DNA of 64,000 bases from Colwellia sp. Arc7-635 (GCF_003971255.1 NZ_CP034660.1:496001-560000); one strand, 5' to 3'. Shown: positions 51,176-62,020, numbered from the stretch's first letter. A program made the numbers and translations. Notes: generated by a model not told the origin, from the letters alone.

Positions 51176-51892
51176 CTAAAAGACTAAATGGCTACCTAAG
51201 CGGTACTTATTACCGGGTGCCGTTAATATGGCTAAGCTAACAACACCTTGGCTCGACCAAGTACGACGCTTAACTTGTAAACAAGGAGTCGTGTTGTTAA
51301 TTGCCAATAATTGGTTGATCTCATCTTTAGCGAGAACTGCCTCAACTTCATGAGTTGCTTCAGTTAATGGCGCTTCAGATGATAAATATTCATGGGGTGT
51401 TATTTGAGTAAAGTCTTGTTCAAGGTAATGCGGAATCAACTTGGGATTTACAAAACGTTGCTCTAGTTGTATCGGGGCATTATTCTCAAAGTGAAGTACG
51501 CTTGAATAGAAAGCACTTTCGCCTTTTTTTAGTGCAAGAAGTATCGCAACTTCATCGTTTACTTGCACACTTTCTAAGGTGAGTTGTTCAGCATGATACT
51601 GGTGTCCACGGTCGTGTATTTCATCAGCAATATTACGAATTTCTAATAGTGAAGATTGCGACTTAAAAGTGGCAACAAAGGTACCTGAACCTTGAGAGCG
51701 CACTAATAAACCTTGCTCTGTGAGTTCTTGTAAAGCACGACGTGCGGTCATGCGACTCACTGAAAACTGCTCTGTTAGCTCGTTTTCAGAAGGGACTTTA
51801 CTATGTTCGAGCCACTGGCCTGATTCTATTTTTTCACAAATATACTGTTTGATAACACTATATTTTGCGGTTTTTACTTGTGTCATTGTCAT
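51176..51892 (-). CDS. hutC: GntR-family histidine-utilisation repressor
   Basis: 238 residues from ATG 51892 (MTMTQVKTAKYSVIKQYICE); upstream in-frame starts at up to 51946 are less likely. N-terminal winged HTH of the GntR/HutC subfamily (VPSENELTEQFSVSRMTARRALQELTEQGLLVRSQGSGTFVA), then a UTRA ligand domain (about 90-235). It represses hut genes until urocanate binds. Position at the head of hutHU and divergent from hutI fits. Confidence 0.92.
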   Translation of the reverse strand: MTMTQVKTAKYSVIKQYICEKIESGQWLEHSKVPSENELTEQFSVSRMTARRALQELTEQGLLVRSQGSGTFVATFKSQSSLLEIRNIADEIHDRGHQYHAEQLTLESVQVNDEVAILLALKKGESAFYSSVLHFENNAPIQLEQRFVNPKLIPHYLEQDFTQITPHEYLSSEAPLTEATHEVEAVLAKDEINQLLAINNTTPCLQVKRRTWSSQGVVSLAILTAPGNKYRLGSHLVF

Positions 51893-51968
51893 GCCTAATA
51901 TTAGATAATATGCAGAGTAAACTTGAACGTGTTTATACGATCTCATTTTTTCAATATTAGGTCAAGAG

Positions 51969-51980
51969 TTGTATATACAA
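51969..51980. promoter_or_regulatory. HutC-type operator
   Basis: TTGTATATACAA, a perfect 12-base palindrome in the 185-base interval between hutC and hutI. The TGTATATACA core is typical of HutC sites in proteobacteria. It can control both divergent arms. Confidence 0.75.
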
Positions 51981-52077
51981 GCTTGCTTGTTAATTTGCTA
52001 TCAGTTAGAGTGCAAACAGTTAAAATGCAAAATATTGAGCAACACTAAGCTTAGCGCTAAATAGGTAATTTGAAATA

Positions 52078-53316
52078 ATGGTATCGACGAACACAAAGCA
52101 CTGGCAAACCCTCTGGACCAATGTCAACTTAGCCACTATGACCGCTGGCGCAGAAAGTTACGCCGCAATCGAGCATGGTGCAATCGCCATTGCTAATGGC
52201 AAAATTGCTTGGTTAGGCACGCAAGCTGAACTGCCAACATTTGATGCAGAAATAGTGACTGTTATTGACGGAAAAGGCGCTTGGCTAACACCAGGTTTGG
52301 TCGATTGTCATACCCATATTGTTTACGGTGGCAACCGCGCGAATGAATTTGAAATGCGCCTTGAAGGCAAAAGCTATGCAGAAATAGCTAATGCTGGTGG
52401 TGGCATTGTTTCAACAGTTAAAGCGACACGTGCTGCTAGCGAAGATGAATTGTTTAATAGCGCACTAAAGCGCTTAACCACGCTACATCAGCAAGGTGTA
52501 ACCACCATTGAAATTAAGTCGGGCTATGGTTTAGACACAATAAATGAAATTAAAATGCTTAATGTTGCTGGTAAATTAGGGCAAACGTTACCGGTGACAG
52601 TACAACGAACATTTCTAGGGGCACATGCGCTGCCGATTGAATATAAAGACCGTGCAGATGATTACATAGCGTTAGTTTGTGAAGAAATGATCCCGCAAAT
52701 TGCCAGCAATAAATTAGCCGATGCCGTGGATGTTTTCTGTGAAGGCATTGGCTTTAGCTTAGCGCAAACCGAAAAAGTATTTGCGGCGGCGAAAGTGCAT
52801 GGATTACCGATTAAAGTCCATGCTGAGCAGTTGTCTAACTTAGGTGGCACTGAATTAGCCGCGTATTATCAAGCACTCTCTTCTGATCATGTTGAGTTTT
52901 TAGATGAAGCTGGCGTTGTTGCCATGAAAGCGGCGGATATGACGGCAGTATTGTTACCGGGCGCTTTTTACTTCCTGCGTGAAACCCAATTACCGCCTAT
53001 GGAGCTATTACGTAAGCATGGTGTGAGTATGGCCATTGCTACAGATGCTAATCCAGGTTCTTCACCGATAAACTCCTTGCAGTTGATGTTAAATATGGCG
53101 TGCACGCTATTTAGGTTAACACCGGTTGAAGCACTTGCTGGCGTAACATGTAACGGCGCTAAAGCATTAGGATTATCAAGTAAGAAAGGGCAGTTGACCG
53201 TCGGTTATGATGCTGATATTGCTTGTTGGGATATTAATCAACCAGCAGAATTATGTTACCAGTTCGGCGTGAATCCATTAAGGCATTTAATGCAAGCGGG
53301 TAAAATAGTTATCTAA
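52078..53316 (+). CDS. hutI: Imidazolonepropionase
   Basis: 412 residues. It opens imidazolone propionate to formiminoglutamate, the third step. Amidohydrolase TIM barrel: [22 protein letters not shown] (metal-binding HxH), [68 protein letters not shown]. Divergent from the hutCHU operon and sharing its operator. The last step (hutG or hutF plus hutG) is not encoded in the window. Confidence 0.97.
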   Translation: MVSTNTKHWQTLWTNVNLATMTAGAESYAAIEHGAIAIANGKIAWLGTQAELPTFDAEIVTVIDGKGAWLTPGLVDCHTHIVYGGNRANEFEMRLEGKSYAEIANAGGGIVSTVKATRAASEDELFNSALKRLTTLHQQGVTTIEIKSGYGLDTINEIKMLNVAGKLGQTLPVTVQRTFLGAHALPIEYKDRADDYIALVCEEMIPQIASNKLADAVDVFCEGIGFSLAQTEKVFAAAKVHGLPIKVHAEQLSNLGGTELAAYYQALSSDHVEFLDEAGVVAMKAADMTAVLLPGAFYFLRETQLPPMELLRKHGVSMAIATDANPGSSPINSLQLMLNMACTLFRLTPVEALAGVTCNGAKALGLSSKKGQLTVGYDADIACWDINQPAELCYQFGVNPLRHLMQAGKIVI

Positions 53317-53558
53317 TGACGAGTATCAACATGATGTTTGCGGCGTAAGTTGAGTGTTCTATGGCGCTATTGCTGATATTTTCTAACGCTCTTAAAATTT
53401 AACATTAGCTTTAAGAGCATTGTCTATCAGTAGCGCTGCAGAAATTAACATTAGCATTGCGAGTGAAATTGTTACTTATAGCAAGCCAAGTTGCTATTGA
53501 ATTTCGCTTTAGCTTAGGTATAACTACCTTAGACATAACTTACTTTGCACCCAAGATA
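53317..53558. other. Convergent intergenic interval
   Basis: 240 bases between hutI and rraA. It contains the nested inverted repeat described at 53364-53436 and no gene. Confidence 0.5.
53364..53436. repeat. Nested inverted repeat between hutI and rraA
   Basis: GCGCTA pairs with TAGCGC and CTGATA with TATCAG (a TTG bulge on one side). Inside, GCTCTTAAA pairs with TTTAAGAGC. Together they give a 73-base structure of outer stem, internal loops and inner hairpin. No T-run follows, so a plain terminator is unlikely; a palindromic intergenic repeat or mRNA 3' stabiliser is possible. Confidence 0.55.
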
Positions 53559-54044
53559 TTATTCAATATCTAACGGGTCTGGAGATAAAATTACGCCGGT
53601 ATTGTCAGCATAAATATGGTCATCAGGTAAAAATGTTACTCCAGCAAAATTTATTGCTAAATCGCTGTCACCAATATCGCTAGGACTTGCACCAACAGGT
53701 ATTGATAATAAGCCTTGAATACCAATATCAACATCTTCTAAGGCATCAACGTCTCTAACGCTACCATAGCAAATAATACCTTCCCAATTATTCTTAGCGG
53801 CTTGTTCAGCAATGCTTATATTAATCAGTGCTCTGCGTGTTGAACCACCGCCGTCAATAACTAAGACTTTGCCAGTACCATCTGTGTCGACAAGCTCTGC
53901 AATTAAACCGTTATTTTCGAAACATTTTACCGTCACGACTTTTCCACCAAATGAGCTTCGCCCGCCATAATTGCTAAATACTGGCTCAAGTACATCGATT
54001 AAATCAGTGTAAATATCACATAATTCTGAAGTGTTGTATTCCAT
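53559..54044 (-). CDS. rraA: Regulator of RNase E activity A
   Basis: 161 residues, highly similar to E. coli RraA from the first residues ([20 protein letters not shown]) to the last ([17 protein letters not shown]). Ring-shaped trimer that binds the RNase E C-terminal region and slows mRNA decay. Intact central [20 protein letters not shown] and [21 protein letters not shown] second, diverged family member is encoded at 14608-15090. Monocistronic. Confidence 0.95.
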   Translation of the reverse strand: MEYNTSELCDIYTDLIDVLEPVFSNYGGRSSFGGKVVTVKCFENNGLIAELVDTDGTGKVLVIDGGGSTRRALINISIAEQAAKNNWEGIICYGSVRDVDALEDVDIGIQGLLSIPVGASPSDIGDSDLAINFAGVTFLPDDHIYADNTGVILSPDPLDIE

Positions 54045-54207
54045 AGTCAGTATTCCTAATAGCGTTTATTCTGATCTAGTATAACGGCAGAATATATAGG
54101 TACAACAGTTAAGCCACTATCGTAAGTAAAAAGCGACAAGAAACTGTTTCCTTGTAATTCGATAAGAAACATTATTTAATGACAACTCTCACTTCCCAAT
54201 AAGAGTT

Positions 54208-56214
54208 ATGTTCATGGTTGATCTGGCATTTACCCAGAGCTTAATTTATTCTACAGAAACTCTTATTTTTAGTATTCTTGCTTTATTTCTCCTCGCTTAT
54301 TATCGCGGTTTAGGCCGTCAATATGTCAAATTTTGGATGTTCAGCTTATCAGCGTTAGCGGTTAATCAATTAGCCCTTACCTGTCAGAGTATTTTTAGCG
54401 AACAAGAGATCGGTAGTAGTATCGATATTACAATCGCGGTTGTGCGGCAAGTAAGTAACTATTTACATCTTTTATTTTTGTTAGCGGGTGTCTATGCGGC
54501 AACGAAGCAAGAAGACTTTCCGCCAAAAATTTTGTCTGTTGGCATTTTTAGTGCTGTAACCCTTGGGGTTGTAGCATCGTTAATGTACGGTTTTGATAGT
54601 CAGAGTGTTTTTAATCGTTTTTATCTTCGTGAGAGCCTATCTGCCTTTATTTTTGGCTGTGGCTTTATCGCGACAGCATTCTACTTATATTCATCTGATG
54701 TAGAACACTTTTCGGGTAAGGTGCTATTAGTATTTTGTACTTTTGTGGGTGTTAGATTTATTAGCTATTCATTCGCTTCTATTGTGTCATTAACCGAAGA
54801 TTGGTTTCGCTATGTAACCGAATGTCTAATTTATATCGATATTGGTCTTAACAGTATTTTAGGTTTTATTATATTGATATGGATGCAGGGCTCAGAAAGA
54901 AATGTTGCAGCAACAGCTATCAATCGCGCAAAATATCTAGGCAAACATGACCCTTTAACCGGCGTGTTAAACCGTGAACAGGTATTAGAAAAACTGACCA
55001 ATGAAATGCAAGAGGCTGAAGATAGCACGCAAAAGCTTTGTGTATATTTACTTGATATCAAACGTTTTAAGTTTGTTAATGATACTTATGGTTTAAAAAT
55101 TGGTGATTTAATTTTAGGTGAAATAGCGCGTCGTCTTAACAGTAGTTTGCTTAAGCCTAAAGTGGTGGGACGCTTAAGCGGTGATTCGTTTATGTACGTC
55201 GTTGATTATACCGATGAACAGCAAAAGTTTACGGTAGCAGAGCATATACATGCACTCATTGCGCGACCCTATCAAGTGTCTCAACAAGAAGTGCATTTAC
55301 AATGTAGCGTCGGCCATTGTGACTTTCCTGGCGATGCGGATAATGCTGATGATTTATTACAAAAGGCGAATTTAGCCTTGTTTCAGGCTGAAAGCCATAA
55401 TATTCAGACTGTTAAGTATGAAACTGGCATGCAGTCTCAGGGACGACATTTGCTAGCGATGGAAAAAGAAATTCGTAATGCCATCATCAAAAAAGAGTTT
55501 GTTTTACACTTTCAGCCGCAACTCAATTTGAAAAATAACCGCTTAGAAAGCGCTGAAGTTTTAGTGCGTTGGCAGCACCCAGAAAAGGGCTTGTTAGCGC
55601 CAGGGCAATTTTTTGATGATATTGAAGCACTGAACTTATTTAGTGAGCTAGACAATTATGTCTTAGAGCAAACTTGCCAAACTATTGCTAAATGGTACCA
55701 AACCTATAAACGTAGAGTGCCACTGGCAATAAACATTACCGCGGTTGAGTTTCAGGCACACAACTTTGTGAGTAATATTCAGCGCTTGCTAATGAAGTAT
55801 GAAATTCCACCTATCTATCTTGAATTAGAAGTCACTGAAAACGTTGTTATAACGGATATAGAGCTGGTAATGAACACCATCATAGTGCTGCAAAATATGG
55901 GCATTAAAGTTTCTATTGATGACTTTGGTACGGGCTACTCATCTTTGGCATATTTGCGAAAACTACCGATTGATAAAATAAAAATAGATCAGAGTTTTAT
56001 TAAGGAAGTTGCTTCAAACGATTCTGATTTAACCATTGTTAAAACCATGATTGAATTATCACATGGCCTCGGTAAACGAGTTTTAGCTGAAGGTGTTGAA
56101 ACCAAAGAACAGTTACAGTTATTACGTAATATAGGTTGTGATGCTGTGCAGGGATATTTTATTAGTAAACCGATAGGTGAAGAAGAATTCACTAAGTACT
56201 TAAAGCGTAAATAG
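54208..56214 (+). CDS. Membrane GGDEF/EAL protein, probable c-di-GMP phosphodiesterase
   Basis: 668 residues. Residues 1-225 hold about seven membrane helices (for example IFSILALFLLAYY, LLFLLAGVYAA, LGFIILIWMQ), a sensory membrane module. The GGDEF domain (about 245-400) is degenerate: the signature reads LSGDSF instead of GGDEF, so cyclase activity is doubtful. The EAL domain (about 415-668) keeps key residues: AEVLVRWQHP (the EAL Glu), AINITAVEFQ, LELEVTENVV, SIDDFGTGYSSLAYLRKLPI, IKIDQSFI, LAEGVET and VQGYF. Predicted to hydrolyse c-di-GMP, with the GGDEF part as a possible GTP sensor. Single gene. Confidence 0.9.
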   Translation: MFMVDLAFTQSLIYSTETLIFSILALFLLAYYRGLGRQYVKFWMFSLSALAVNQLALTCQSIFSEQEIGSSIDITIAVVRQVSNYLHLLFLLAGVYAATKQEDFPPKILSVGIFSAVTLGVVASLMYGFDSQSVFNRFYLRESLSAFIFGCGFIATAFYLYSSDVEHFSGKVLLVFCTFVGVRFISYSFASIVSLTEDWFRYVTECLIYIDIGLNSILGFIILIWMQGSERNVAATAINRAKYLGKHDPLTGVLNREQVLEKLTNEMQEAEDSTQKLCVYLLDIKRFKFVNDTYGLKIGDLILGEIARRLNSSLLKPKVVGRLSGDSFMYVVDYTDEQQKFTVAEHIHALIARPYQVSQQEVHLQCSVGHCDFPGDADNADDLLQKANLALFQAESHNIQTVKYETGMQSQGRHLLAMEKEIRNAIIKKEFVLHFQPQLNLKNNRLESAEVLVRWQHPEKGLLAPGQFFDDIEALNLFSELDNYVLEQTCQTIAKWYQTYKRRVPLAINITAVEFQAHNFVSNIQRLLMKYEIPPIYLELEVTENVVITDIELVMNTIIVLQNMGIKVSIDDFGTGYSSLAYLRKLPIDKIKIDQSFIKEVASNDSDLTIVKTMIELSHGLGKRVLAEGVETKEQLQLLRNIGCDAVQGYFISKPIGEEEFTKYLKRK

Positions 56215-56350
56215 ATTTAATTGGATCCTGTAACGCACATTTAGTCGTTTACAATTAATTTCTATTACCGTAAGCCTAAGTGTTTTCAGTTGTATGGTCT
56301 AAATGAATGACTATCAGCGATTGTCATCACTGGCTAGTATGCTTTCATCT

Positions 56351-56746
56351 TTACTTAACTTCTTTAAACTCTATGGTGGCTTCTCGGCTATTGATAGCTG
56401 TGCTAGTACTTTGTAGGTAACGTTGCCAACGTTGTTGATATTCTAGAGCCAGTAGCTGTAAATAGTCGCTATTGTAGATATTGCTGTGCTCGTCATCAAA
56501 AATGAATCGATAGCCATGTGTGCCCACCGACTCTATTTTCACAAGTTGTACTTGTTTTTTATGATAAACCTTTGGCGTTGCGCCTGTAGGTTGACCCTTA
56601 TCATTGCTTGGAGAAAATACGCGTAAATATTCAAAGCTTAAATCAATAGCATTGATATCAGCTTGCTGGTTATCGCTAGCATCATCAATAAATATTGATA
56701 AGTTACCTGTTGCTTTATTGATAACAAAACGTTTAATTTTACTCAT
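56351..56746 (-). CDS. DUF971-domain protein
   Basis: 131 residues from ATG 56746 (MSKIKRFVINKATGNLSIFI), preceded by TTGGAGTT. A DUF971 (gamma-butyrobetaine-hydroxylase-like N-terminal) fold: AIDLSFEYLRVFSPSNDK, VKIESVGTHGYRFIFDDEH, GIYNSDYLQLLA-type ending. Homologues are often linked to hslUV, as here (15 bases after the hslU stop), and some are tied to iron-sulphur protein maturation. Role in this locus unproven. Confidence 0.88.
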   Translation of the reverse strand: MSKIKRFVINKATGNLSIFIDDASDNQQADINAIDLSFEYLRVFSPSNDKGQPTGATPKVYHKKQVQLVKIESVGTHGYRFIFDDEHSNIYNSDYLQLLALEYQQRWQRYLQSTSTAINSREATIEFKEVK

Positions 56747-56772
56747 ATTTAACTCCAAGCTTTATTTAGCTA

Positions 56773-58101
56773 TTATAAAATAAAGCGACTTAAATCTTCA
56801 TCTTTAACTAATTCAGATAGAATATTAGCTACAAACTCAGCATCAATTAGAATACTTTCACCTGAACGGTCATTAGCGGTGAATGAAAGCTCTTCAATTA
56901 AGCGTTCCATCATGGTATGTAAACGACGTGCGCCAATGTTTTCAGTGCTTTCGTTAACTTGCCAAGCAGCATTCGCAATAGCTTGAATACCCTCTTTACT
57001 AAATGATATATCAACACCTTCAGTGGCAAGCAATGCAATGTATTGCTCAGTTAACGAAGCATTAGGCTCTGTTAATATACGAACAAAGTCTTCAGTTGTT
57101 AGCGCTTGTAATTCAACACGAATAGGTAAACGACCTTGTAGCTCAGGGATCAAATCAGACGGTTTTGACATCTGAAAAGCACCGGAAGCAATAAATAAGA
57201 TATGGTCAGTTTTTACCATACCGTGTTTAGTGCTAACCGTTGAGCCCTCAATTAATGGTAATAAATCTCGTTGTACACCTTCTCTTGAAACATCAGGGCC
57301 TGAGCTATCGCCACGTTTACAAATTTTGTCAATTTCATCAATAAATACAATGCCATTTTGTTCAACGGCATAGATTGCTTTTTCTTTGATGTCATCTTGG
57401 TTGACAATTTTTGCCGCTTCTTCTTCTTGCAAAGCTTTTAAAGCATCTTTAATTTTTAGCTTACGCTTTTTGGTTTTTTCGCTAGACATGCTTTGGAACA
57501 TGTTTTGCAATTGCGACGTCATGTCTTCCATGCCTGGAGGTGCCATGATTTCAACACCCACTTGTGGCGCAGCTAAGTCGAGTTCAATCTCTTTATCATC
57601 GAGCTGACCTTCGCGCAATTTCTTACGGAAAACTTGGCGAGTCGAGCTGTTGTCAGCTTGTTCGTCATTACCAAAACCATCACGAGCTGGCGGTAGCAAT
57701 ACATCTAAAATTCGCTCTTCAGCAGCTTCTTCGGCTAAGTGTTTAACACGTGCCATTTCCTGCTCTTTGGTCATTTTAATCGCCATATCAGCAAGATCAC
57801 GGATAATGGTTTCGACTTCTTTACCGACATAACCCACTTCAGTGAATTTTGTCGCTTCAACTTTAATAAAAGGTGCATTGGCTAGTTTAGCTAGACGTCG
57901 GGCAATTTCTGTTTTACCGACACCTGTTGGACCAATCATTAAAATGTTTTTAGGGGTGACTTCAGCACGCAACTCTTCATTAAGTTGCATTCTACGCCAG
58001 CGGTTTCTCAACGCTATGGCAACGGCACGTTTGGCGTCGGCTTGGCCAACAATGTGACTATCGAGTTCGTGAACTATTTCACGTGGTGTCATATCTGACA
58101 T
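56773..58101 (-). CDS. hslU: ATP-dependent protease ATPase subunit HslU
   Basis: 442 residues, family length. AAA+ unfoldase of the HslUV protease: [20 protein letters not shown] (Walker A), [31 protein letters not shown] (Walker B), [12 protein letters not shown] (pore and sensor 1 region) and [14 protein letters not shown]. The I-domain insert (about 110-240) is present. The C-terminus ending DLSRFIL inserts into HslV to activate it. It follows hslV by 23 bases on the same strand. Confidence 0.97.
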   Translation of the reverse strand: MSDMTPREIVHELDSHIVGQADAKRAVAIALRNRWRRMQLNEELRAEVTPKNILMIGPTGVGKTEIARRLAKLANAPFIKVEATKFTEVGYVGKEVETIIRDLADMAIKMTKEQEMARVKHLAEEAAEERILDVLLPPARDGFGNDEQADNSSTRQVFRKKLREGQLDDKEIELDLAAPQVGVEIMAPPGMEDMTSQLQNMFQSMSSEKTKKRKLKIKDALKALQEEEAAKIVNQDDIKEKAIYAVEQNGIVFIDEIDKICKRGDSSGPDVSREGVQRDLLPLIEGSTVSTKHGMVKTDHILFIASGAFQMSKPSDLIPELQGRLPIRVELQALTTEDFVRILTEPNASLTEQYIALLATEGVDISFSKEGIQAIANAAWQVNESTENIGARRLHTMMERLIEELSFTANDRSGESILIDAEFVANILSELVKDEDLSRFIL

Positions 58102-58124
58102 ATTAATTCCTTACAAATTGGCCA

Positions 58125-58643
58125 TTATAATTCGTCAATCACATGTTGCTGATTGGTAAATACACAAATATCGCCGGCAATTTTTAATGATTTTTCAACA
58201 ATTTCTTTCGCAGAAAGTTCGGTGTTCTCAAGTAGTGCAGTTGCCGCTGATTGGGCAAAATTACCACCACTACCTATCGCGATAAGGTCGTTTTCTGGCT
58301 GAATAACGTCACCATTACCGGTGATGATTAGAGATGCGGTTTCATCAGCAACAGCCAATAAAGCCTCTAATTTACGTAGTGCGCGGTCGCTACGCCAATC
58401 TTTTGCTAATTCAACAGCAGCTTTAGTCAAATGACCTTGGTGCATTTCTAGCTTGCTTTCAAAGCGTTCAAATAGGGTAAATGCATCAGCTGTGCCGCCA
58501 GCAAAGCCAGCAAGTACTTTGCCATTATATAAACGGCGCACTTTGCGTGCATTACCTTTCATTACAGTGTTGCCAAGGGAAACTTGACCATCACCACCAA
58601 TGGCAACTTTGCCATTACGTCTGACAGAAACAATAGTAGTCAC
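58125..58643 (-). CDS. hslV: ATP-dependent protease peptidase subunit HslV
   Basis: 172 residues from GTG 58643, encoding [23 protein letters not shown]. After removal of Met the N-terminal Thr is the nucleophile, which fixes this start; the longer in-frame ORF from 58667 would bury it. AAGAGGTT lies just upstream. Conserved [39 protein letters not shown], and [15 protein letters not shown]. Proteasome-like dodecamer with HslU. Confidence 0.97.
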   Translation of the reverse strand: MTTIVSVRRNGKVAIGGDGQVSLGNTVMKGNARKVRRLYNGKVLAGFAGGTADAFTLFERFESKLEMHQGHLTKAAVELAKDWRSDRALRKLEALLAVADETASLIITGNGDVIQPENDLIAIGSGGNFAQSAATALLENTELSAKEIVEKSLKIAGDICVFTNQQHVIDEL

Positions 58644-58878
58644 AATTAACCTCTTACATTTTGCCAACTGAGATAGTCGGCTTGTCTAATGTAGATTAGA
58701 TAAGGGGTAGCTTAGGCTTTTTCAAGGGAGTAGCGAGGAATAATAGCAATCGGATTAAGTTACAGGGTAATTAATCCGCTTGTGATAAAAATTTAGTTTA
58801 GTCATGTTAGATGTTAAACACCACAGCCGTAGTTGTTTCTAAATGCTATCGTCTCAGCGCAGGCTGATAGCTGTTTAT

Positions 58879-59430
58879 CTAATCCCAACCCCAGATTTTA
58901 CAACCGTGTACGGAATTATTCTTAAGTTTATGTTTGTCTTTTTCAGCGTTACGTTTCTTCGTATACGGTCCTAGATATACTTTATACCAAGTCGATGTGG
59001 TACCAACAGACTTACCTACTTGTGCTTCTAAACCGGCAAACGCGATTTTGGCTTTTAATGACTCGGCTTGTTTACGTGTTTTAAACGAACCACATTGCAT
59101 TTTATAAGGGCCTTTGTCTTTAACTTCGTACTCACCGACCTCAACTTCTTTGCTTTTTAGCTCATCAACGTAAGTCCATTTTTCTTCCGGCAGTTCAGGT
59201 AGGTCGTTTGCTTTTTTAACTTTAACAACTTTAGGCGCGACGATGGCTTCAGGTTGCTGGTCTTTAATGCTCCACAACATATAACCAAAACTTGGTAAGG
59301 CGACAACGAGAAAAGCAACAATCAGCTTTACTTTCAAAGAGGTACCTTGAGTAGGCTCAGAATTTTTCTTGTAAGGACTTTGTTTTTTGTTCTTTGCTCG
59401 CGAGCGGGAAACGTAATCTTGATGTGCCAT
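58879..59430 (-). CDS. ftsN: FtsN-like SPOR-domain protein
   Basis: 183 residues: basic cytoplasmic N-terminus (SRAKNKKQSPYKKN), one membrane helix (about 33-52), a Pro/Lys/Glu-rich periplasmic stretch, and a C-terminal SPOR domain (about 105-183) with YKMQCGSFKTRKQAESLKAK and WYKVYLGPYTKKRNAEKD. SPOR binds denuded septal peptidoglycan. Position next to hslVU and priA matches ftsN in other gammaproteobacteria. Shorter than E. coli FtsN (319). Confidence 0.87.
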   Translation of the reverse strand: MAHQDYVSRSRAKNKKQSPYKKNSEPTQGTSLKVKLIVAFLVVALPSFGYMLWSIKDQQPEAIVAPKVVKVKKANDLPELPEEKWTYVDELKSKEVEVGEYEVKDKGPYKMQCGSFKTRKQAESLKAKIAFAGLEAQVGKSVGTTSTWYKVYLGPYTKKRNAEKDKHKLKNNSVHGCKIWGWD

Positions 59431-59557
59431 GAAAAACTTTATACCAGAAGACTTTCGCCAATTCTAACCAACTGGTAAAGAAATATCACCCATTGAGTTA
59501 ATTAACTTGTAAATAACCTACCCAGCGTAACGCAACTTTGCTCATTCGTTGCCTGTG

Positions 59558-61786
59558 CTACCAACTTAAATCGACAGGATCGATGTCAATTGACCACCTG
59601 ACCTTGGATAGCCATTCATTTTGTGCACTTTGGTGAATCAGTTTGAACACTGCTTGATGTAGCTGTTTTCGAGATTTGGCTTGTAAAATCAAATGAAAGC
59701 GATATTTACCGGCTTTTTTCTCCATCGCCGCAGGCACAGGGCCGGCAAATTGACAGCCATCTAGTGCAACTTCGGTCATTACGCGCAGAAACTTTTCAGG
59801 GTAAGAGGGATAGTTTGCATCGGCTCGAAACAAAGCTTGAAAACTAAATGGCGGTAATCGTGCTTGCTGGCGTTCAATAAGCGCTTGCTTGGCAAAATGT
59901 TGATAGCCGTTATGCACTAAGTCTTGTAGTAGAGGATGATCAGGAAAGCTACTCTGCACCATGACTCTACCTGGCTTACTCGCTCGTCCTGCTCGGCCCG
60001 ATACTTGTACGAGTAGTTGTGCCATATGCTCTGCCGCACGAAAGTCATAACTAAAGAGTGCGCCATCAACATCAAGCACGGCAACTAAGGTCACATCAGG
60101 AAAATGATGACCCTTTGCTAGCATTTGGGTGCCAATAAGTAGTTGATGCTCCTTATTGCTTACCTCGGTTAATAACTTGGCTAATGCGCCTTTTCTGCGC
60201 GTGCTATCACGGTCAATTCGTACCGTAGAATAATCAGGAAATAGGCTGCTAATTTTTTCTTCTAGTTGCTCAGTTCCTTGGCCCAAAGGTTTAATACGAA
60301 TGCTGCCACAACTTGGGCATTGGGCTGGAATACGCTTTTGGCTACCGCAATGGTGACAAATCAATAGCCCTTGTCCTTGATGCAAAGTGTAAGGCTTATT
60401 GCAACGTTGACAATCAGCGACCCAGTGACATTCCTGACAGTTTATTGCTGGCGCATAACCACGGCGATTAAGAAAAATTAATGCCTGTTCGCCACGTGCC
60501 AACGTTTGTTTAATCGCTTGTTTTAAGGTGCCAGAAAGACCATGTTCCATTTGCTGTTGCGCGACATCAATTAGCGTGATTTTTGCTGTTGATGCATTAC
60601 CTGGACGTTTACGTAATTGGTGATAATGATACTTGCCTGATAGTGCATTTTGCAGCGACTCAAGGCTTGGTGTAGCACTGCCGAGTATTATCGGTATATT
60701 AAGCTGTCTGGCCCTGAGTATAGCGATATCACGCGCATGGTAACGAAAGCTGTCTTGTTGCTTGAATGAGGCATCATGTTCTTCATCAACAATGATCAAA
60801 CCTAAATCATGCAATGGCGTAAAAATGGCTGAACGCGTACCAATGACAATGGCTGCTGTGCCACGCTGAGCTTCCAACCAAGTTTGTAAGCGCTCTTTGT
60901 CATTTAAGCCGGAGTGATGCAGGCTAATTGGCACATTAAAGCGTTGCTCGAAGCGACTTAAGGTTTGTGGCGTTAGACCAATTTCAGGCACTAACACTAA
61001 TACTTGCTGACTTTTGGCTAATATTTGCTCAATGGCTTGTAGATAAACTTCAGTTTTACCACTACCGGTAATACCATCGACTAAGTGACATGAAAACTGC
61101 GATTGCATCTCTTTTACGGTAGCGACAATAATGGCTTGTTCGGCGGATAATGCGAGTCTATTGTCACGCTGTAATGCTTGTTCTTGCCATTGAAATACTT
61201 CTATAGCTCGGGGTTTACTATAAATAAATTGCTTTTTCTCAAGCGCATTCAAATGGGTTTTATTAAAACCAAGGGTTAATAACTCAGACCAGGTCATGCC
61301 TTGATGTTGCTTAAGCATGGCTAACAACTCACCTTGCTTTGGTGAACGCTTAGCCGTGGCTGTTTGTTCATCAGCACTTAAATCTGCTTTGGTGAGCCAA
61401 ATTTGTGGCAGTTCGACATCGGGTTGTTTTATTTGTCGTAACAATACCGGTAATGCTTGCTGGAAAACATCGCCAATAGGGTGGTGATAATAATCGCTAC
61501 AGCGTTGAATAAAATGCAGTAATTTTGGTGAAAAGCTGAAGTTATCATTCACTCGACTTAATATCGACTTGAGTTTTGCCGGCGCATATTCAGTACTTTC
61601 ATCTATCGATAAAACAATACCGACCACTTGACGAGAGCCAAACGGCACAATAACTCGTTCACCTAACGCCATGGTTTTAATTGTTAAATCAGCAGGTACC
61701 TTGTAAGTAAACAACTGGCGCATTGGAACCGGTATGGCAACTTGCACGTATAAGTCTGTTGAAGCTATCGCCAAAAATACTGTCAT
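59558..61786 (-). CDS. priA: Primosomal replication protein PriA
   Basis: 742 residues. 3'-5' helicase that restarts stalled replication forks. N-terminal DNA-binding domain (VAIPVPMRQLFTYKVP), helicase domain with Walker A VDGITGSGKTEVYLQAIEQI, LIIVDEEHDASFKQQ (DEEH), LGSATPSLESL and IQLLVQVSGRAGR-like motif VI (QLLVQVSGRAGRASKPG). Two zinc clusters are set by CQECHWVADCQRC and CHHCGSQKRIPAQCPSC. Divergent from rpmE, the usual arrangement. Confidence 0.97.
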   Translation of the reverse strand: MTVFLAIASTDLYVQVAIPVPMRQLFTYKVPADLTIKTMALGERVIVPFGSRQVVGIVLSIDESTEYAPAKLKSILSRVNDNFSFSPKLLHFIQRCSDYYHHPIGDVFQQALPVLLRQIKQPDVELPQIWLTKADLSADEQTATAKRSPKQGELLAMLKQHQGMTWSELLTLGFNKTHLNALEKKQFIYSKPRAIEVFQWQEQALQRDNRLALSAEQAIIVATVKEMQSQFSCHLVDGITGSGKTEVYLQAIEQILAKSQQVLVLVPEIGLTPQTLSRFEQRFNVPISLHHSGLNDKERLQTWLEAQRGTAAIVIGTRSAIFTPLHDLGLIIVDEEHDASFKQQDSFRYHARDIAILRARQLNIPIILGSATPSLESLQNALSGKYHYHQLRKRPGNASTAKITLIDVAQQQMEHGLSGTLKQAIKQTLARGEQALIFLNRRGYAPAINCQECHWVADCQRCNKPYTLHQGQGLLICHHCGSQKRIPAQCPSCGSIRIKPLGQGTEQLEEKISSLFPDYSTVRIDRDSTRRKGALAKLLTEVSNKEHQLLIGTQMLAKGHHFPDVTLVAVLDVDGALFSYDFRAAEHMAQLLVQVSGRAGRASKPGRVMVQSSFPDHPLLQDLVHNGYQHFAKQALIERQQARLPPFSFQALFRADANYPSYPEKFLRVMTEVALDGCQFAGPVPAAMEKKAGKYRFHLILQAKSRKQLHQAVFKLIHQSAQNEWLSKVRWSIDIDPVDLSW

Positions 61787-62020
61787 ATAGAAATAAAATG
61801 TTGGCTATATTCTACTGCTAAATGGCGCAATGCCAAGCCAGAAAATCAGCCTAAAGATATTTTTATGAAATAAAGTACCTGATTGTTTAATTTATAGCTT
61901 TTTTTATTGCTATAGAGAGCATCATGCTATAACATTCGCCTCCATTATTTTTAACTCGTATGGTGCTTGACAGCAATAATGACTGATCAAGTGGCGATAC
62001 GGCCTTAACAGAGGTTTCCC

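Noticed and set aside
58644-58667. Longer HslV start at 58667
   Set aside because: The mature enzyme needs Thr directly after the initiator; GTG 58643 gives this and has a ribosome site.
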